From NCBI GenBank assembly GCA_016806645.1, contig JACSYO010000912.1:62001-126000 (forward strand): a stretch of 64,000 bases of DNA. Reading direction: 5' to 3'. Positions 62,461 through 64,000 of this stretch are shown one piece after another; the first letter of the stretch is position 1; each line of letters opens with the position of its first letter. The notes under the pieces are model-generated. The model made no database searches. It was not told the origin of the DNA and saw nothing but the letters and a program-made list of their open reading frames with translations. Source of the stretch: Ophiodon elongatus (taxonomy: Eukaryota; Chordata; Actinopteri; Perciformes; Hexagrammidae). Both the position numbers and the translations under genes were made by a program.

Positions 62461-64000
62461 ATTAAGAATAGATGTGTTAATATACAAAATATTTGTGGAG
62501 CATATCTAAGCATGTTTTATAAATAAGTATGCAACGTACACAAGCTACACATACATCATATATTGTGTGTGTAAATGTTTGTAAGTTTTTGGCAAAGTGG
62601 AGTATGTGTGTGTACATGTCCCTGCACAGCAAGAAAGAGATAATTAGAAACTGATGATTAAAAAGCTCAGAAGTGAATCCCTGTTATCTTGACTAATAAC
62701 GAAATAATTAACCTGCTTTGACCAGAAAGCTCTTAGTAATGCTGGCACACATACACACACAGACACACGAAAGTCACATCCATTCACATTGTTTCATACA
62801 TACAAATGACCAAAACTGGCTGCCGGGTGAATGAACAAAGATGAGTTTTTTTTCACCAAAAAAACAGCTGTCTGTTGCAGCTAGAAATTAAGGTACTGAG
62901 CGACTCTGTGGATTCCTCATTGTGGGCGATCCTTTTCACATTACACATTCATTAAACAGCCTTTTTCAATCAATAAGTATTGCTGTGTGCAGCTTAAAGG
63001 ACTATAATGTTTACACATTTTTTTAGGCATGTTAAGTCCAAGTTTCTGCTGTTCTGCATACCCAGTCTTGCTCCTGGTAGAGAAACATAAAGACACAAAA
63101 GAAGTGACAGTTTGTGTCATCAAGATGTTTGTCATGTCATGCTATGGTGAAACATCCAAAGGGCGGTCCAGCCAGTTAAGGAACACATTAGAGAGTGAGG
63201 GATGACTGAGGAAGCAATGATAATCTTAGAAGTCAATGGCGTGCAAACACATCAGAGGGTGTAATGCTTACAAATCACTTCGGTTGTTCTTTCTCCAGTC
63301 TCTTCTACAACATGACCACAGATATTTTTTTAGAAGTATACATCACTTAATCTCTGGTAGTAGTCTGAGTCTAACAGAATCCTTCTGTTACCCACATATT
63401 ATCTGTATATGTTTACTGTATAAAACAAACTGTGAGACACTATAGTCACCAGTTATCCTGTAAATATACTGTAGGTAAATGGATCTTTTTTAGGTATCTC
63501 ATTTCCACAAAGGATAATGTCACTGATGCATAATGTATGGGCCATTAAGAAAAGCCAAGGAAGCTAAAGAAAACACACTTCAGCGGACACATGCGTATAA
63601 GGAAAAGAAACTGAGCCCGAAGCGATACTCAGTGCTGCACAGCAGGACGCTGACCTTCAAAACAACACAACAATCACCACCTTGTCAACACAGGAGTGAG
63701 TACACTACTTTGTGTTGTGTTGTGTACGTGTGTGTGTGTGTGTGTGTGTACGTGTGTGCAAGGTCGCCCTTTAAGCTCATTGTCATTGAGTTGTCCAGCT
63801 TTGTCGCTGGTGCCGCAGGGAGTCTGGAGACACCACGCAATCTCAAGACCTTTTAAGGCCTTTAGACTTGATCAGTCCACATGGAAAGAGTCTAAGAGGA
63901 AACGCCCAAGAACATACGAGGCAATGCACACAAATTGAATGAGCCTCAATGGTACACACATTGAGGTGAGTGTGCTTTGTCTTGGAACAGCTGAAAGTTA
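62461..64000. other. Gene-free interval to window end
   Basis: Two overlapping plus-strand frames at 63533-63938 run through a TG repeat and carry no recognisable domain. Confidence 0.55.
63717..63760. repeat. (TG)n microsatellite flanked by ACGTG
   Basis: TG run bounded on both sides by TACGTGTG. Confidence 0.92.

Overview
The window looks like nuclear DNA of a ray-finned (teleost) fish, probably a percomorph. It is AT-rich and almost gene-free. It carries many long (CA)n/(TG)n microsatellites, remnants of repeats typical of teleosts, and one intronless vertebrate gene. The repeats include a Rex3/RTE retrotransposon 3' end with a GATG tail, an L2-type LINE relic, a tRNA-derived SINE, a hAT-like non-autonomous element and several unnamed interspersed repeats. 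No bacterial, phage, CRISPR or operon-like structure is present.

The only protein-coding gene I can support is adra2c, the alpha-2C adrenergic receptor, at 45363-46715 (+): 450 codons in a single exon. All seven membrane segments, the catecholamine-binding aspartate, DRY, CWFP and NPxxY motifs and a long basic/serine-rich third cytoplasmic loop are readable. The 5' leader has a TATA-like box, a CpG-rich patch and a short upstream ORF. The 3' UTR begins with a strong G-quadruplex motif, and the first AATAAA lies about 1.5 kb after the stop.

Layout. 1-44.8 kb: intergenic, with scattered repeats and microsatellites, a hAT-type MITE (5.9-6.5 kb), a second inverted-terminal-repeat element (21.8-22.2 kb), an RE1/NRSE-like site (24.27 kb), a SINE (30.4 kb), a teleost repeat with internal duplication (31.8-32.1 kb), a palindromic PBX-MEIS site pair (35.6 kb), an L2-type reverse-transcriptase relic on the minus strand (38.9-39.5 kb) and a ZNF143+ETS motif pair (40.45-40.51 kb). 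44.8-48.2 kb: the adra2c transcription unit. 48.2-64 kb: intergenic, with the Rex3 tail (48.6 kb), a perfect 17-bp hairpin (51.55 kb), further teleost repeats (50.9, 52.1-52.4, 55.9, 59.8-60.4 kb) and microsatellites.

The arrangement is one short signalling gene inside a gene desert, which is the usual setting for developmentally or neuronally regulated receptors. Any function outside the gene is therefore most likely cis-regulatory. I found no evidence for a previously undescribed multi-gene system. The most useful leads are the candidate regulatory palindromes and REST site, the RNA G-quadruplex in the adra2c 3' UTR, and receptor residues that differ from mammalian alpha-2C. Most other open frames here are short, unrecognisable, microsatellite-derived, or shadows of adra2c.
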